A stretch of 64,000 nucleotides of DNA. Origin: Psychrobacter urativorans (GTDB lineage Bacteria > Pseudomonadota > Gammaproteobacteria > Pseudomonadales > Moraxellaceae). Positions 38,992-47,820 of the stretch are shown here, piece by piece. The stretch covers positions 1,984,001-2,048,000 of the forward strand of contig NZ_CP012678.1 of NCBI RefSeq assembly GCF_001298525.1, read 5' to 3'. A program made the translations under genes and the position numbers. The notes under the pieces are model-generated. The model was not told the DNA's origin. It worked only from the letters and a program-made list of their open reading frames with translations, and did not search any database. Each line of letters opens with the position of its first letter. Within the stretch, counting starts at the first letter, position 1.

Positions 38992-40245
38992 CTAAGGATT
39001 AAGCAGCTTACGAATACGGCTGATTGCTTCGCGGCTTTCCTCAACGCTTGCAACCAGTGCCACACGTATATAGCCTGCACCCGGATTTTTGCCGTTTACC
39101 TCACGTGATAAGTAGCGTCCTGCTAAGGCATGAATATTGGCGTGCTCATAGAGGGCTTTAACAAAAATTTCATCATCACCGTTAAATTGCTCAGGGACTT
39201 TTATCCAAAAGTAAAATCCTGCCTCGGGCATACATAAGTCGAGCAGCTCGCCAAGCTCAGCCATCCACAAGGCAAATTTTTCTTGATATAGCGCGCGATT
39301 TTGTGCCACGTGTTTCTCATCTTGCCATGCAGCAACGGAGGCAAGCTGATGTGGAACCGGCATTGCACAACCTTGATACGTGCGGTATTGTAAATAAGAC
39401 TTTAAAATGGATGCGTCACCGGCGACAAAGCCTGAGCGTAGACCCGGTAGATTTGAGCGTTTCGATAACGAATGAAAGACCACACAGTTTTTAAAGTCAT
39501 CACGACCAAGCGTGGCGCACGCTTGTAACAAGCCAATCGGCGGCTCATTAAAATACAACTCGCTGTAGCACTCGTCACTGGCAATAATAAAGCCGTATTT
39601 ATCAGAGAGACGAATGAGCATTTCCCAATCGTCCATCGTCATGACCGAACCGGTAGGATTGTTTGGGCTACAGATAAATAATAATTGCGTACGCGCCCAT
39701 ACGTCGTTATGTACAGCGCGGTAGTCACCTTTAAACGCATTATCTACGGTACAAGGCACAAAATAGGGCGTTGCCTGCGCCAATATTGCTGCGCCTTCAT
39801 AGATTTGATAAAACGGATTGGGCATGACGACTATAGGTGACTGATAGATAGGTGGCTGATTGATAGAATTAGGCTTATCTGTAAATGCTTGCTCTGCCGT
39901 ATCGCCATGATTAACGACCGCTTGTACAAAGCTAAAAATCGCCTCGCGCGTGCCCATTACGGGTAATACTTCGGTATTTGCATTGACGTGATGGAGGAAA
40001 AAACGCCTCTCAAGCCAATGCGCAATGGTTTGGCGCAGATCAAAGATGCCATTGGTGGTGGGATACTGGCATAGCTTGTCCAAATTTTCTCTTAGCACGT
40101 CCAGTACAAAAGTAGGTGGCGTGTGTTTTGGCTCACCAATCCCCAGCTTAATCTCAGTGTAGGCATGGGCTGGCGTGCTATCGGCAAGCAAGGCTGCCAT
40201 CTTGGCAAAGGGATAAGGGTGTAGTTTGGTTAAGTTGTTATTCAT
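38992..40245 (-). CDS. dapC: Succinyldiaminopimelate aminotransferase (class I/II PLP aminotransferase)
   Basis: DapC forms N-succinyl-LL-diaminopimelate from the keto precursor in lysine and peptidoglycan synthesis. The 417-residue protein has the fold type I motifs SPNNPTGSVM, the DECYSELYF strand and the PLP lysine in SLSKRSNLPGLRSGFVAGD. The N-terminal IKLGIGEPKHTPP is typical of the DapC group. Synteny supports the name: map, glnD and dapC lie together as in Pseudomonas. An insertion with Asn/Pro/Gln-rich sequence is present at about residues 118-140. A TGCTACACT element on the same strand lies about 62 bp upstream of the ATG. Confidence 0.88.
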   Translation of the reverse strand: MNNNLTKLHPYPFAKMAALLADSTPAHAYTEIKLGIGEPKHTPPTFVLDVLRENLDKLCQYPTTNGIFDLRQTIAHWLERRFFLHHVNANTEVLPVMGTREAIFSFVQAVVNHGDTAEQAFTDKPNSINQPPIYQSPIVVMPNPFYQIYEGAAILAQATPYFVPCTVDNAFKGDYRAVHNDVWARTQLLFICSPNNPTGSVMTMDDWEMLIRLSDKYGFIIASDECYSELYFNEPPIGLLQACATLGRDDFKNCVVFHSLSKRSNLPGLRSGFVAGDASILKSYLQYRTYQGCAMPVPHQLASVAAWQDEKHVAQNRALYQEKFALWMAELGELLDLCMPEAGFYFWIKVPEQFNGDDEIFVKALYEHANIHALAGRYLSREVNGKNPGAGYIRVALVASVEESREAISRIRKLLNP

Positions 40246-40306
40246 AAGTAGGCTAACTATAATAAACAGGTGATCATAAAATTATAAAGAAAAATTACAT
40301 TCAGGC

Positions 40307-40315
40307 AGTGTAGCA
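40307..40315 (-). promoter_or_regulatory. Likely extended -10 promoter element for dapC
   Basis: On the minus strand this reads TGCTACACT, about 62 bp upstream of the dapC start. Confidence 0.55.
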
Positions 40316-40489
40316 CCTCTCTTATTTTTTGTCCTTTTCTTCTTATCGCTATCGAGACACCTCTCTTACCCTTTTAGCGATACATTTTTATATAGCTTAT
40401 CGATGATTTCCATAAATATAGACCATAAATATAATAACAGCCATATTAGCTAGCAAGTTATTGCACGAGTTATTTTAAGGATAACGAAC

Positions 40490-41125
40490 ATGCCTATTTT
40501 TTCTAATAATAATGCGCGTCGTACGTCATTCTATCAAGAGTTACAACGACGTGAGCGCCAATGGTGGCAAGCTCGTCATCGCCTGATTACCCTTCAAGAG
40601 CGCCAACTGTTTTGGTTTGGCGAGAACAGCGTCATTATGTGGTTGCTTTGGCAGTTTGTCAGTTATATCGTGGTGGCTATTGTGTTGATGCTAGTAAGCA
40701 AGCTGTTCGATGTGCATCTGTACTTGTGGCAATATATGGCAGTCTTTGGGGTACAAACGCTCATTTTTATCACGATATTTTCTGCTAAAGGGCGTCTCGC
40801 TAATAAAATGCAGCATAATATTCATAAAGCAGATTTGCTACGTGAACAGATGCTCAATGAGATGGTTATTTTAGCGTCCGACAGTATCTTTCCGGACATT
40901 CATGCGCATTCGCCCATCTCACTACAGCATATTCATGAGCGTTATGACGCGCAACTGCGGCTGGCAAGCTTACAGTGTCTATTACAAAAAGAGATTGACG
41001 CTGGGCGGTTACTATTATCGCAGCGTGAAATAGAAGCGCGCATATTACCGCCTGAGCTAGCCGATGATGAGCTTACACCTCATGCTGGCGATATGATTTA
41101 TAAAAGCTTGTTGCAGTTACAATAA
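40490..41125 (+). CDS. Two-helix membrane protein of unknown function
   Basis: The 211-residue protein has a basic N-terminal region (FYQELQRRERQWWQARHRLI), two membrane helices at about 47-70 and 78-102, and a cytoplasmic helical domain of about 110 residues. AAGGATAACG before the ATG supports the start. It is transcribed opposite to glnD and dapC and separates them. I do not recognise a family. The soluble part has several His, Arg and Glu residues but no clear catalytic motif. Confidence 0.75.
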   Translation: MPIFSNNNARRTSFYQELQRRERQWWQARHRLITLQERQLFWFGENSVIMWLLWQFVSYIVVAIVLMLVSKLFDVHLYLWQYMAVFGVQTLIFITIFSAKGRLANKMQHNIHKADLLREQMLNEMVILASDSIFPDIHAHSPISLQHIHERYDAQLRLASLQCLLQKEIDAGRLLLSQREIEARILPPELADDELTPHAGDMIYKSLLQLQ

Positions 41126-41151
41126 TTGACGCATACCTCGGTATCTATTTT

Positions 41152-41199
41152 TTATTAAACTTAATTCTTATTAAACTTAAACCTCATTAAATTTAGGTT
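41152..41199. repeat. Tandem repeat, period 16, three copies
   Basis: TTATTAAACTTAATTC, TTATTAAACTTAAACC and TCATTAAATTTAGGTT follow one another in the spacer between the two-helix protein gene and glnD, which converge here. Confidence 0.88.
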
Positions 41200-41226
41200 T
41201 AATCTTAAGTCAAATGTTCATTAAGT

Positions 41227-43953
41227 TTAAAGGTTATCCTGACGTATCTTTAGACTTTCAATGAGCGCCGCTTGCAAGATATTGAGCTTATCGTCTGATA
41301 AGGGTTTATCTTGCTGATCACTGATATAAAACATATCTTCTGCGCGTTCGCCTAACGTGGTAATGCGCGCGGCGTGCACTTCAATTTTCTGCTGTAAAAA
41401 CACTTGACCGACGCGCGCCAGTAATCCGGGCTGATCGAGCGTTTGCAGACTCATCATATGCTGATTTGAGGCTTCATTAAACTCAAAACTAATCACCGTT
41501 GGTACATCAAAATTCCGAAGATGGCGCGGTATACGTTTAGTTGTCAGTTTAGGCACAGTCGGGTTTTTAAAGGCATCAATCAAGCGTTGAATCAGCTCTT
41601 GTTGGCTGTCTTCATCGACCAGTAATGTGCCACTACGATCGAGCAGCACATAAGAATCTAAGGCAAAGTTGCGGGTTGCGGTGATAATGCGCGCGTCTAA
41701 TACATCCAAATTCATTTGGTCAAATACTGCCATGGTGACGGCAAATAAATTGGCTTGATCTTGGGTATAGACAAACACTTGCACCGCATCGAGTGCCAAC
41801 TCTCGATGCTCACGCAAGACCACTAACGGCGCACTATCCGCATCGGAGGCGCGACCAATGGGCGGGTGGTTCAATATCGCACTGGTATGCCATAGAATAT
41901 CGGTGGCAATCTCCCGCAAAAAATACTCATCGCCCAAATCATCCCACAATCTCAGCACCTCATCACGGTTCATATGCTGATTATCAACCGTATCTAACAT
42001 CGCCATGGCTTGCTGACGTGTGGCGCTAATCATGTCTTGGCGATTGGTGGGCGCGTCAATATCCGCACGTAAAATGCGCCGCGTTTGTGAATATAACTGT
42101 TTCATGAGCGTGGCGCGCCAACTGTTCCAAAGCTGTGGATTAGTGGCATTCATATCGGCAACGGTCAGTACATATAAATGATTCAGATGCGTGACATTGC
42201 CCATTAAATTTGCAAAAACCGTCACTACTTCAGGGTCGGAAATGTCCTTTTTCTGAGCGGTCGTCGACATCAATAAATGGTGGCGGGTCAGCCAACCGAC
42301 CAGTTGCGCATCTGCATCGCTCATGCCGTGGTTAAGGCAAAACTCAATTGCTTCCGTTTCTCCTAGCTGACTGTGATTGCCACCGCGACCTTTGGCGATA
42401 TCATGGAACATCGCTGCCAATACTAAAATCTCTTTACGCTCAATACGCTGAAAAATAGCGCTGACCAGTGGAAACTCCTGCTGAAGCTCGGGGTCGGTAA
42501 AGCGATGTAAAATTCGTATTAAAAACAACGTATGCGCATCAACCGTATAACGATGGAATAAGTCATATTGCATTAGCCCCGTTACTTGCGCAAACGCAGG
42601 AATATAATTGCCTAAAACACCGTAGCGATTCATCGTGCGCAGACGTTGGAACAGATAATTTTGTTCTTTTAAATTAGCTAAAAACAGCGCTTGATGCTCA
42701 GGATTATCCCGATAATTTTGATCAATACCGCGCGCCGCAATTTTGAGCGCCCGTAAGGTACGAGTACGCACATTTTTAATGCCATATTGCCCCATCAGTA
42801 AGAACATTTCCAGAATCGCTTCAGGATGTTGCGCAAAAACCCGATGATGCGCCATCGCAATATGATCGCCAATTTGGTTAAAATGGGCATTAAGTGGACG
42901 CTTTATGGGGCGTTCATTTTCTGGCAAACTTGGTTCAATAATCGTTTCATAATAATGATTGGTCAACATTTCAGACAGTGTCGATATCTGCATGGCACAG
43001 CGATAATAGTCACGCATAAAGCGTTCTACGGCTGCATTGGGTGCATCATCGGGCTGACAGTGATAACCCATGCGCTGAGCAATGTCACGTTGATAATCAA
43101 ATAGTAGTTTATTCTCATTACGTCCGGTCAGCTCATGCAAATAATGCCGTATTTGCCATAAGTAATTTTCGGCAAAGCTCAATTCATCGAACTCTTTTTC
43201 GGTCAAAAACTCTTGTTGTACCAAGTCATAGAGCTTATCTACGCGAAAGTAGCGTTTTGTCACCCAACCAATGATATGAATATCACGCAGACCACCCGGT
43301 GCCGACTTGATATCCGGCTCAAGATTATATTCTGTGGCATTATGGCGCAGATAACGCGATTTTGCTTCCGCGAGTTTTACATCAAAAAAAGCGCGCTGTG
43401 ACCACAGTTGATTAACGATATCAATAGGCACGTTTTGTAGGGTTTCATTACCAATTAACAAGCGTGATTCTAATAAGGTACTGGCAACCGTATGATCTTC
43501 TGCCGCTTCCAAGCACTCAGCAACACTGCGGACCGCTTGCGCAGGTTCTAGCCCAATATCCCACAGCAGCGCCACAATACCATCAATTTTAGCACGAATA
43601 CTAACGGCAATATTATCAGGTGCAAGCAGTAAAATATCGATATCCGAATGCAACGACAGCTCGCCGCGGCCATAGCCCCCCGTCGCAAACAGCGCCAAAC
43701 CCGTTTTATCCAATTCAAACCAAGTAAATAAAGCTGTCAGCAACTCATCAATTGCACAGGAGCGTGCCGTCACCAACTGGCGAATGGTCACCCCACGTTC
43801 AAGCGCCCGACTGATATCGGCATTAATCTGTGTCAACCACTCTGGAATTCCAAGTAGCGACTTTTCCGTAGCAGGCGTTGCCAAATTACGGTATGCAGCA
43901 GGCAGTTCTGGTAATGGCGTAAGATAAACAGAGGCGACATCGCAAGTAAACAT
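41227..43953 (-). CDS. glnD: Bifunctional uridylyltransferase/uridylyl-removing enzyme (PII)
   Basis: GlnD uridylylates PII proteins when glutamine is low and removes UMP when it is high. The 908-residue protein has a nucleotidyltransferase domain with FATGGYGRGELSLHSDIDILLL (about 90-115), the linker and PII-binding helices, an HD hydrolase domain with LAAMFHDIAKGRGGNHSQLG (near 515) and two C-terminal ACT domains (about 730-800 and 835-905) that bind glutamine. All catalytic motifs look intact. It lies between map and dapC, the arrangement known from Pseudomonas. No glnB or glnK is in the window. Confidence 0.97.
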   Translation of the reverse strand: MFTCDVASVYLTPLPELPAAYRNLATPATEKSLLGIPEWLTQINADISRALERGVTIRQLVTARSCAIDELLTALFTWFELDKTGLALFATGGYGRGELSLHSDIDILLLAPDNIAVSIRAKIDGIVALLWDIGLEPAQAVRSVAECLEAAEDHTVASTLLESRLLIGNETLQNVPIDIVNQLWSQRAFFDVKLAEAKSRYLRHNATEYNLEPDIKSAPGGLRDIHIIGWVTKRYFRVDKLYDLVQQEFLTEKEFDELSFAENYLWQIRHYLHELTGRNENKLLFDYQRDIAQRMGYHCQPDDAPNAAVERFMRDYYRCAMQISTLSEMLTNHYYETIIEPSLPENERPIKRPLNAHFNQIGDHIAMAHHRVFAQHPEAILEMFLLMGQYGIKNVRTRTLRALKIAARGIDQNYRDNPEHQALFLANLKEQNYLFQRLRTMNRYGVLGNYIPAFAQVTGLMQYDLFHRYTVDAHTLFLIRILHRFTDPELQQEFPLVSAIFQRIERKEILVLAAMFHDIAKGRGGNHSQLGETEAIEFCLNHGMSDADAQLVGWLTRHHLLMSTTAQKKDISDPEVVTVFANLMGNVTHLNHLYVLTVADMNATNPQLWNSWRATLMKQLYSQTRRILRADIDAPTNRQDMISATRQQAMAMLDTVDNQHMNRDEVLRLWDDLGDEYFLREIATDILWHTSAILNHPPIGRASDADSAPLVVLREHRELALDAVQVFVYTQDQANLFAVTMAVFDQMNLDVLDARIITATRNFALDSYVLLDRSGTLLVDEDSQQELIQRLIDAFKNPTVPKLTTKRIPRHLRNFDVPTVISFEFNEASNQHMMSLQTLDQPGLLARVGQVFLQQKIEVHAARITTLGERAEDMFYISDQQDKPLSDDKLNILQAALIESLKIRQDNL

Positions 43954-44078
43954 GAGCGTTATCCGATTAACAATTTAAAATAGAAGTGACGAAAAATATA
44001 GCGGTGAGCAAATGGCAAACGCAATATCAGATACATACATACCTATATATTCACTAACAATCACCAATAATATAACCC

Positions 44079-44106
44079 AAAAAAAAGACCGCCGAAGCGA
44101 TCTTTT
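44079..44106 (-). terminator. Terminator after map, with a UUCG tetraloop
   Basis: On the minus strand AAAAGATCGC and GCGGTCTTTT (one G-U pair) enclose the very stable loop TTCG, followed by T residues. It lies just past the map stop. Confidence 0.92.
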
Positions 44107-44112
44107 ATCAAG

Positions 44113-44913
44113 TTACTGAGTCAAAAAGCTTAAATCTTCTTCAGGACGGGCAGTAAATACCTCACAACCATTATCAGTCACCACTAAGGTATGCTCCCAC
44201 TGAGCGGACAGCTTACGGTCTTTGGTAATTGCCGTCCATTCATCTGGTAAGATTTTAGTTTGCCATTTACCTTCATTAATCATCGGTTCAATGGTCAACG
44301 TCATGCCAGTTTTTAGCTCGAAGCCCGTGCCTTTTTTGCCATAATGCATCACTTGCGGTTCGTGATGAAATTCATTACTGATACCATGACCACAGAATTC
44401 ACGCACAATGCTAAAACGCTCAGGCTCAACCACCGCTTGAATCGCTGCGCCAACATCACCGAGACGCGCGCCATTTTTTACCGCTTTTAGACCGGCATAC
44501 AGTGCTTCTTGCGCTACTCGACAGATACGCTGCGCCATGATAGAGCCATTACCGACAATCCACATCTTAGAGGTATCGCCATAATAACCATCTTTAATCA
44601 CGGTCACATCAATATTAATGATATCGCCATCTTTGAGGATTTTACTTTCGCTCGGAATACCGTGACACACCACATGGTTGACTGAGGTGCAAATAGACTT
44701 TGGAAAGCCATTATAATTCAGCGGAGCAGGAATCGCGTCTTGCACATTGACGATATAATCATGGGCAATTTGATTTAATGCTTCGGTGCTCACGCCAACT
44801 TTGACATGCTCATCAAGCATGACCAGTAATTCGCTGGCAAGTTTACCAGCGATACGCATTTTTTCTATGGCTTCAGGGGATTGAATAAGGGATTTTTTAG
44901 TCATTGTCATCAT
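44113..44913 (-). CDS. map: Methionine aminopeptidase, type I
   Basis: MetAP removes the initiator methionine from nascent proteins. The 266-residue protein has all five metal ligands of type I enzymes: Asp in INIDVTVIKDGYYGDTSKM (two Asp), His in REFCGHGIS, Glu in LTIEPMINEG and Glu in WEHTLVV. The start includes a few extra residues (MMTMTKKS), with the third Met also possible. glnD follows on the same strand after 159 bp and the terminator at 44079. rpsB, which often faces map, is not within the visible 600 bp upstream. Confidence 0.97.
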   Translation of the reverse strand: MMTMTKKSLIQSPEAIEKMRIAGKLASELLVMLDEHVKVGVSTEALNQIAHDYIVNVQDAIPAPLNYNGFPKSICTSVNHVVCHGIPSESKILKDGDIINIDVTVIKDGYYGDTSKMWIVGNGSIMAQRICRVAQEALYAGLKAVKNGARLGDVGAAIQAVVEPERFSIVREFCGHGISNEFHHEPQVMHYGKKGTGFELKTGMTLTIEPMINEGKWQTKILPDEWTAITKDRKLSAQWEHTLVVTDNGCEVFTARPEEDLSFLTQ

Positions 44914-45516
44914 ACTTATAGTTATGGAGTTAGTTATAGCATTAATGTGGCTAAATTATATCATAAATGAATGCGTATCGTTTTTGAGGGTTTTATGGTT
45001 TTGCAAAGCGCCTAGGCGTTAAATCCTCGCCAATTATAGACCGTATTAGTAGCTATCAGTTAGCAGGTAACGCTAAAACTAGCAAGAGGCAGTAGCAAAA
45101 CGCCTATACGAAAAAACAAACGTCGCGTGGAGCTTATACATAACACTGTATGACAATAATAAGGCTAAGCGACATAATAGATTCACTATTTAAGCAGAGG
45201 CATTACGCTGCCATCGAGACTTAACAGTTAAAAATAATAATAAATAAAACAAGAAAAAAGTCGAATAATAAAAAGAATACTAACAACCCTCATTATCATA
45301 GCAACATAAGTCATTTATAATAAGCTATGCATAATTTTGATTCAATTATATGTAGATATGCTCTTAGATATAATGGGCGAAATACCGGTATCTAAAGTAA
45401 CAGTATCTAAAAGTAACAATATCTATAAATTTTCAAAAGCAGCATTTTAAGATGATAGTCATTTAAGAAAAATACCATAATAACTGATATTTAAATTAAC
45501 CCTTTTAGGAGCAACT
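44914..45516. other. Gene-free spacer between map and the META gene
   Basis: This 603-base AT-rich region between divergent genes holds no supportable gene. It contains a perfect 10-bp palindrome CGCCTAGGCG at 45009-45018 and a short-period repeat at 45388-45432. No RNA structure stands out. Confidence 0.5.
45388..45432. repeat. Imperfect tandem repeat, period 15-16, about three copies
   Basis: GTATCTAAAGTAACA and GTATCTAAAAGTAACA are adjacent and nearly identical; a third, weaker unit (ATATCTATAAATTT) follows. Confidence 0.75.
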
Positions 45517-46029
45517 ATGAAAAACATGACTAAAGTAATGATGGCAAGTGTACTAGCAGTAGGTACGTTGGCTGCCGGTTGTCAGACTACCACGACCCCA
45601 CAAACGCCTACCACGCCTGCGCCTACACAAGCCGTTACTACTAGCACGCTAGAAGCTTTTAACTGGCAATTGGTTGATGCCACGCGTACCAATGGTCAAA
45701 AAGTATCGCAATTGTTCTTTAATCCAGCGAAACCTTTAACCTTAAACTTCATGAATGTGAACGGCGAACATCGCGTTGCGTTTATGAATACCTGTAATAA
45801 TATGGGCGCAGGTTATAGCATCGTAAATGGCAATGTCCAAATCGAGAACGGTATCAGCACCATGATGGCATGTCCTGAACCACAAGCCAGCTTTGATACC
45901 GCGACGCTAGCCACAGTTCAAGGTAAATACAGCATCAGCAAAAATGCCAATAACGTACCGATGTTAACGATTACTAATGCTAACCAAGTAGCGAACTTTA
46001 AAGCCGTATCTAAGCAAGTGATTCAATAA
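45517..46029 (+). CDS. META-domain (HslJ-like) lipoprotein
   Basis: The 170-residue protein has a lipoprotein signal peptide (lipobox LAAGC, Cys22), a Thr/Pro-rich tether (TTTTPQTPTTPAPTQ) and a META domain (about 45-165) with the core FNWQLVDATRTNGQ and MNTCNNMGAGYSI, plus the second Cys in MMACPEP. HslJ-like proteins are small envelope proteins linked to heat or antibiotic tolerance, without a defined biochemical role. AGGAG supports the start, and a terminator follows, so it is monocistronic. Confidence 0.88.
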   Translation: MKNMTKVMMASVLAVGTLAAGCQTTTTPQTPTTPAPTQAVTTSTLEAFNWQLVDATRTNGQKVSQLFFNPAKPLTLNFMNVNGEHRVAFMNTCNNMGAGYSIVNGNVQIENGISTMMACPEPQASFDTATLATVQGKYSISKNANNVPMLTITNANQVANFKAVSKQVIQ

Positions 46030-46071
46030 GTAGCTTATTTACGAATAAGTACCGTTTATAGCGGTCATGCT

Positions 46072-46103
46072 AAAAAAGCCTCACAATGTAGTGGGGCTTT
46101 TTT
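46072..46103 (+). terminator. Terminator after the META gene
   Basis: AAAAAAGCCTCAC pairs with GTGGGGCTTTTTT (one G-U pair) around a 6-base loop. Confidence 0.9.
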
Positions 46104-46110
46104 GTGCGCG

Positions 46111-46154
46111 GTATTTTTTATAGATACTATTTTTATAGACATATTTTTATAAAC
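46111..46154. repeat. Imperfect tandem repeat, period 14-16, three copies
   Basis: GTATTTTTTATAGATA, CTATTTTTATAGAC and ATATTTTTATAAAC follow one another in the 319-base gap between the META gene and the beta-propeller gene. That gap otherwise holds only a terminator and a GCTACACT element at 46238-46245 that may be a -10. Confidence 0.75.
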
Positions 46155-46348
46155 AATAATTTTGCAGATAAGGTTTAGTAAACTGTAGTGTTAGTCAGCA
46201 CCAATGCTACTTTATTAAAAAGCGTGTGGCTAATTACGCTACACTAGCAGCATCAAAACTATGGTTCTTAAAACTCTGGTTTATCAGCGATTCATGGACG
46301 TATTAGCCATGAACTGGCGCATTGTCCTTTTTAATTGAGTTTTATTTT

Positions 46349-47320
46349 ATGATGATTACCACTATCTATAAAGGCGTTATTATTACCGCGCTAATGGGTA
46401 CGTTTAGCGTTTTAACGGCTTGTAGTACCTTGCCAATGCAGAATACCGATAATACCAGTGCGATAGCGACCAATCCGCTAACCGCAGCTATGCCACAAAT
46501 TGATCGTCAAGGTCGTATCGCCTATGTTGAGGAACAAGGATTAGGTGCCGCAAAAATATCCTCGTTATATAGTATTCGTCCTGATGGCAGTGACCGCCAG
46601 CTATTAGACCAGCTCAATGGCTATATCTATGCGCCCGCGTGGTCAGCCGATGGCACGCAGTTGGCATATAGCAAACAGGCGCAGCGCCAGCCACCCAAAA
46701 TATATGTCTATGACACGCGCACCCATGCCCAGACGCTTGTCGTTGGTGGCAAGGGCAGTCATTTGTCAGCGGCATTTTCACCAGACGGGCAAAAGCTGCT
46801 ATATAGCTCGACAGCGAGCGGTAACGCTGATATCTATGAGCTGCGTTTAAGTGATGGTAACAGCAGCCAACTGACGACGGTTCCCAGTACTGAAGTGCAG
46901 CCAAGTTATGCGCCTGATGGACAAAGCTTTGTCTATGTCAGTGATAAAAGCCGCGCCGGTCGTCCGCGCATTTATCGTTATAACTTTGCTAGCAAGAAAT
47001 CTCAGCTAATCGCAACCAGTGGCTACGCGGCAAGTCCGCAGCTCAGTTTAGACGGTCAGCGCATGGCTTATCTGAACGGTCGGCAAGCAGCCGTCATGAC
47101 CTTGGCAACTGGGCAAGTGCTCAATCTTGGCGAGACTGGACTGGACGAGCCTGCGCGTCTATCGCCAAGTGGTAGCTATGCCGTATATCCAATGCAAAAT
47201 GCACAACATAGCGGGCAAAAGGGTAGTAGCCTTGTGATTCGCGCGCTTTCAGGCGGCACAAGTTACACAATCAGCAGTAAATCGGGCGGACTAGCGCGCT
47301 CGCCAGTATGGGGACGTTAA
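46349..47320 (+). CDS. TolB-like beta-propeller (PD40 repeat) lipoprotein
   Basis: The protein (323 residues from ATG 46349) has a lipoprotein signal peptide ending in the lipobox LTAC and a propeller built of PD40/WD40-like repeats: APAWSADGTQLAYSK, SAAFSPDGQKLLYSS, QPSYAPDGQSFVYVS, SPQLSLDGQRMAYLN and a last SPSGSYAVYPM. This resembles the TolB C-terminal propeller, but the TolB N-terminal domain is absent and no tol genes are adjacent. It may bind envelope proteins or glycans. ATG 46352 is equally possible as a start; an upstream TTG at 46322 is unlikely. Two DUF2256 mini-genes follow on the same strand. Confidence 0.85.
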   Translation: MMITTIYKGVIITALMGTFSVLTACSTLPMQNTDNTSAIATNPLTAAMPQIDRQGRIAYVEEQGLGAAKISSLYSIRPDGSDRQLLDQLNGYIYAPAWSADGTQLAYSKQAQRQPPKIYVYDTRTHAQTLVVGGKGSHLSAAFSPDGQKLLYSSTASGNADIYELRLSDGNSSQLTTVPSTEVQPSYAPDGQSFVYVSDKSRAGRPRIYRYNFASKKSQLIATSGYAASPQLSLDGQRMAYLNGRQAAVMTLATGQVLNLGETGLDEPARLSPSGSYAVYPMQNAQHSGQKGSSLVIRALSGGTSYTISSKSGGLARSPVWGR

Positions 47321-47366
47321 GCAATGAGTAGTAAACCTTTAATCATCAATAAATAGGCTAAATAGT

Positions 47367-47537
47367 ATGGCGCACAAAAAAAAGAACGTCCGCAAAAAAG
47401 AATGTCCTATCTGCCAACGCGAGTTTAGCTGGAGTAAGAAGTTGGATAAAAACTGGGAAAGTATGGTCTATTGCTCCGACCAGTGTCGCCGCGTAAAAAA
47501 ATATGAAGGATTGGATCACCAAAAAGAAGATAAATAG
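47367..47537 (+). CDS. DUF2256 mini-protein, first copy
   Basis: This 56-residue protein has the DUF2256 pattern: a Lys-rich start (MAHKKKNVRKK), a CPIC pair, the FSWSKKLDKNW core and a YCSDQCRR pair. The two CxxC/CxxxC pairs very probably bind zinc. The function of the family is unknown. It starts 46 bp after the beta-propeller gene and is followed 45 bp later by a second, related copy. Confidence 0.85.
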   Translation: MAHKKKNVRKKECPICQREFSWSKKLDKNWESMVYCSDQCRRVKKYEGLDHQKEDK

Positions 47538-47582
47538 GCATTAATAGACAGATATAAATATACGGGAACATGGGAGCAGACG

Positions 47583-47747
47583 ATGGCACATAAAAAAGTA
47601 AATCTACCGCAAAAAATCTGCCCCATGTGCCTGCGTCCATTTACGTGGCGTAAAAAGTGGGAAAAGGATTGGAAGCAGGTGATTTATTGTTCGGAGAAGT
47701 GTCGGCGGGGGAAAAATATTACAAAGGAAAGTGAGATACCTTTTTAA
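47583..47747 (+). CDS. DUF2256 mini-protein, second copy
   Basis: This 54-residue protein aligns with the gene just upstream: [20 protein letters not shown], then [10 protein letters not shown] and [11 protein letters not shown]. The four cysteines are kept while much of the rest differs, so the duplication is not recent. GGGAGCAGACG before the ATG is a better ribosome binding site than that of the first copy. The stop is TAA at 47745-47747. Confidence 0.85.
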   Translation: MAHKKVNLPQKICPMCLRPFTWRKKWEKDWKQVIYCSEKCRRGKNITKESEIPF

Positions 47748-47820
47748 TATTAATTGTAATTAAAATTCATTTAGATGCAATAAACCCTTTAAATATAAAA
47801 ATATTTCTATAGATATATAT

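Noticed and set aside
45009-45018. Palindrome CGCCTAGGCG in the map upstream region
   Set aside because: A single 10-bp palindrome can occur by chance in 64 kb and no second copy or half-site was seen near a promoter.
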